Origin: an uncultured Bacteroidales bacterium
GTDB taxonomy: Bacteria; Bacteroidota; Bacteroidia; Bacteroidales; FEN-979
Length of the DNA: 64,000 nt
Direction: 5' to 3'
Assembly: GCA_903903985.1 (NCBI GenBank)
Contig: CAIVAT010000057.1
Span: forward strand, 248,001-312,000
The translations under genes and the position numbers were made by a program. The notes under the pieces were generated by a model. The model ran no database searches. It saw only the letters and a list, made by a program, of their open reading frames with translations, and was not told the origin of the DNA. This document shows, in pieces, positions 62,138-64,000 of the stretch (within the stretch, counting starts at the first letter, position 1; every line of letters begins with the position of its first letter).

Positions 62138-64000
62138 AACGGTCAGCGTAACGCCGGGTTGAATGGTGACCTCTTCATCGGTGCCAACGGTGAGGTTGAA
62201 TATCGTTGCATTCTGGTTGATGGCAGTGTTGTTGTTAATGGTGAAACCCCAGGATGGCGTTATTAAATTCAAATCATCCCTGGTCCAGTTTAAACTATTG
62301 GCGGAAAGGCTTCCCAGGGCATGTACCGAGCCGGTTGTAATTAAATTGTAATAACCGTTTTTTTTCGGGAAGGTTAAGGAATTCACTTCATTGGTCAGTA
62401 CGGCCGGGAAATAGGAGGTATTGGAACTGGCGGTCCCGGAAGTGATCCACCCTGAATTTCCTGCATTGATGCCACAGATCAGCGATTGGTTCGTGCCCCA
62501 GGTTCCCTGGTAGGCAAAAAGCTGGTCCCCTGTTTCGGCGAATGCAAAGTTGGTAGGAGTGGATGAACTCCAGCCGGTACCGGTGATGTTCATCCCATTG
62601 TACCACGAAACAACAGTCCCGGCAGGAATGATGGTGGGGGCGGTGTAAACGAGGAATCCTTCGTTTACCCTGACCGTTGTCGGGCTGGCGAATCCATTGT
62701 CGGTGAAGTTGATCACAGTACCTGCATCCAGCTGTTTGAAGGTAATGAACGATAATTTGTCAGGATTAACCGACCCGTATTCAACGATGGCGATCTCTCC
62801 AATCTGCACCACGCTGATGCCGGCAGCGGTGGTATCGTAGGCAGCCGGAATGGGTTCACTGGTTTTATAATCGATCAAACTACCCGCGTTATTGTATGGA
62901 AATATTTTAAAATAGTAGATGGTGTTTGACAACAATCCCGAAAAAGTGCATGTTTGAAAAGTCGCTCCAATTGTTTTATCCAATCCTCCATTGGGGACAG
63001 GGATGCCGTCAACCGGTGCAGCGATGGAAGAAAACCCTGTTGTACTTCCCCTGATCAGGTATCCGGAAGGGAGAACCGAACCTGTTGCGTCGGTCCAGTT
63101 GAGCTGAATTGTGCTGTATGGTGGAATACCGGTAGTTGCAGCAAAGCCTGTTGCATGGTTCGACGGTTCCGGCAAAGCGCCGGAAGGGGCCCAGATGGAG
63201 TCGGCATATTCGGGATGATCGATAAAGGGATTCCGGTTATTCTGGATGGCGAAGACAGAGTCGTTCCGGCTGATCTCCTTTGCCGACACCGGGTCAAGCG
63301 CATTCCATTGGATCAGTATATTGATGAACCATGCCTGGTAGGCCGGGTAGGAACTGCCGTCGAGAATGGCAGCTCCCTTCGGACTGTAATTTTGCCAGGT
63401 AGCGATCACGTTCTCATAACGGGTAGCCATGTAAAAATAGGTACGTGCAAAATCACCCTTATAGGCATCAATAGGCTCAAACACGGTTCCGGTATATCCC
63501 GGCGCGCTGCATGGGCCAAGTTTGCCGCCGTTCATGGATGTCCATGTTGGCGCTGAAACAACGCCGTATGGATTGTCATTCCGGCGGTTGTTTACGTACT
63601 GGTCGACCGGATAAATATGGAACAAATCGGTGTACATGGGCGTTAAATTATTGAACCAGCTTTTCGGGAAAGAGTGTTCACGGCTGTAACATTGGCCCTC
63701 GTCACTCGCTGTGCCGCACTGGTCGGAACCCAGGGAAAATTCATAAGGTGGTGTTCCACCCGGGATATCGGAATACATGTCCCACACCTTCCCGTTTGAC
63801 TTTTTATCGGTCGAATAAAACGCATCCCATACCCCGGGCGTATAGCTTACCACGGTATGTCCTTTGATGATGTTGTACAAGGCGATCTGAAGTGATTCGC
63901 CTGTTTTTCCTGCTGCATTGTTATAATAACCGGGCGGGATCTCTCCCGAAACATGAATAAACAGCAAAGACAAGCCCACGAAGAAAAAGATGGCCCGTGT
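62114..64000 (-). CDS. Secreted endonuclease I family protein, 5' end outside window
   Basis: The frame remains open to the right edge, so the start lies outside; the visible first residues (AIFFFVGLSLLFIHVSG) look like a signal peptide. The nuclease domain (about 20-260) belongs to the endonuclease I/NucM family: CYSREHSFPKSWF carries the catalytic His, and DLFHIYPVDQYVNNRRNDNPYG is the second signature. Then come a fibronectin-like part (about 270-350) and a beta domain (about 385-545; GTVINFTDNGF). The final stretch (TVGTDEEVTIQPGVTLTVSGNISIN) reads like the start of a repeated beta module that stops early. No T9SS sorting domain is present, which is odd. It degrades extracellular DNA by inference from the family. 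Confidence 0.86.
   Translation of the reverse strand, partial: TRAIFFFVGLSLLFIHVSGEIPPGYYNNAAGKTGESLQIALYNIIKGHTVVSYTPGVWDAFYSTDKKSNGKVWDMYSDIPGGTPPYEFSLGSDQCGTASDEGQCYSREHSFPKSWFNNLTPMYTDLFHIYPVDQYVNNRRNDNPYGVVSAPTWTSMNGGKLGPCSAPGYTGTVFEPIDAYKGDFARTYFYMATRYENVIATWQNYSPKGAAILDGSSYPAYQAWFINILIQWNALDPVSAKEISRNDSVFAIQNNRNPFIDHPEYADSIWAPSGALPEPSNHATGFAATTGIPPYSTIQLNWTDATGSVLPSGYLIRGSTTGFSSIAAPVDGIPVPNGGLDKTIGATFQTCTFSGLLSNTIYYFKIFPYNNAGSLIDYKTSEPIPAAYDTTAAGISVVQIGEIAIVEYGSVNPDKLSFITFKQLDAGTVINFTDNGFASPTTVRVNEGFLVYTAPTIIPAGTVVSWYNGMNITGTGWSSSTPTNFAFAETGDQLFAYQGTWGTNQSLICGINAGNSGWITSGTASSNTSYFPAVLTNEVNSLTFPKKNGYYNLITTGSVHALGSLSANSLNWTRDDLNLITPSWGFTINNNTAINQNATIFNLTVGTDEEVTIQPGVTLTVSGNISIN

Overview
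The window is about 64 kb of chromosomal DNA from a member of the Bacteroidota, probably Bacteroidales-like and probably environmental. The evidence is: several proteins ending in a type IX secretion (T9SS) sorting domain; promoters of the Bacteroidota TAnnTTTG type; a TonB/ExbB/ExbD/ExbD cluster with a polyproline TonB; an 11-gene complex I operon lacking nuoE, nuoF and nuoG; and the block ftsX - DUF3098 - uppP - truB. I see no rRNA, tRNA, CRISPR array, phage or insertion sequence. Both window edges cut a gene: an S41 peptidase on the left and an endonuclease I on the right.

Layout. 1-3.9 kb: S41 peptidase end, ferritin, and a minus-strand group of an EFR1-type flavodoxin/ferredoxin, a YdeI-like protein and a cysteine-rich DUF3109 protein, with a 15-bp tandem repeat array in the last spacer. 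4-18.3 kb: a beta-propeller sensor kinase with a LuxR-type regulator, then two very large T9SS cargo proteins that share their C-terminal module. 18.4-20.7 kb: a frameshifted membrane/TPR gene and a small lipoprotein. 21.2-31.1 kb: nuoABCDHIJKLMN. 31.2-37.6 kb: two small unknown proteins, a PstS-like lipoprotein, a TPR protein and the Ton energy-transduction cluster, closed by a clear terminator. 37.7-45.9 kb: asparagine synthetase, a CheB-CheR-PAS fusion overlapping a multi-PAS histidine kinase, and a DUF4143 ATPase. 45.9-57.4 kb: leuS, divergent from an envelope block of two AsmA-like proteins, ftsX, DUF3098, uppP and truB. 57.4-64 kb: a T9SS Asp-box protein, a tadA-like deaminase, a rhamnulose-1-phosphate aldolase, a receiver protein and an endonuclease I.

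The main functional themes are inner-membrane energetics (complex I without its NADH-oxidising arm; Ton motor), surface and secreted proteins, cell-envelope building, and several signalling proteins.

The signal least explained by ordinary annotation is a set of short palindromic repeats. Two tandem 18-bp units with the core ACCCCGTCAGGGT lie inside two unrelated coding genes, truB and an AsmA-like gene. Both genes read them in the same frame as Thr-Pro/Leu-Ser-Gly. A 15-bp array between two genes has the same design of direct units plus one inverted end. Separately, G/C-rich hairpins punctuate at least four intergenic spacers, two of them inside the nuo operon.
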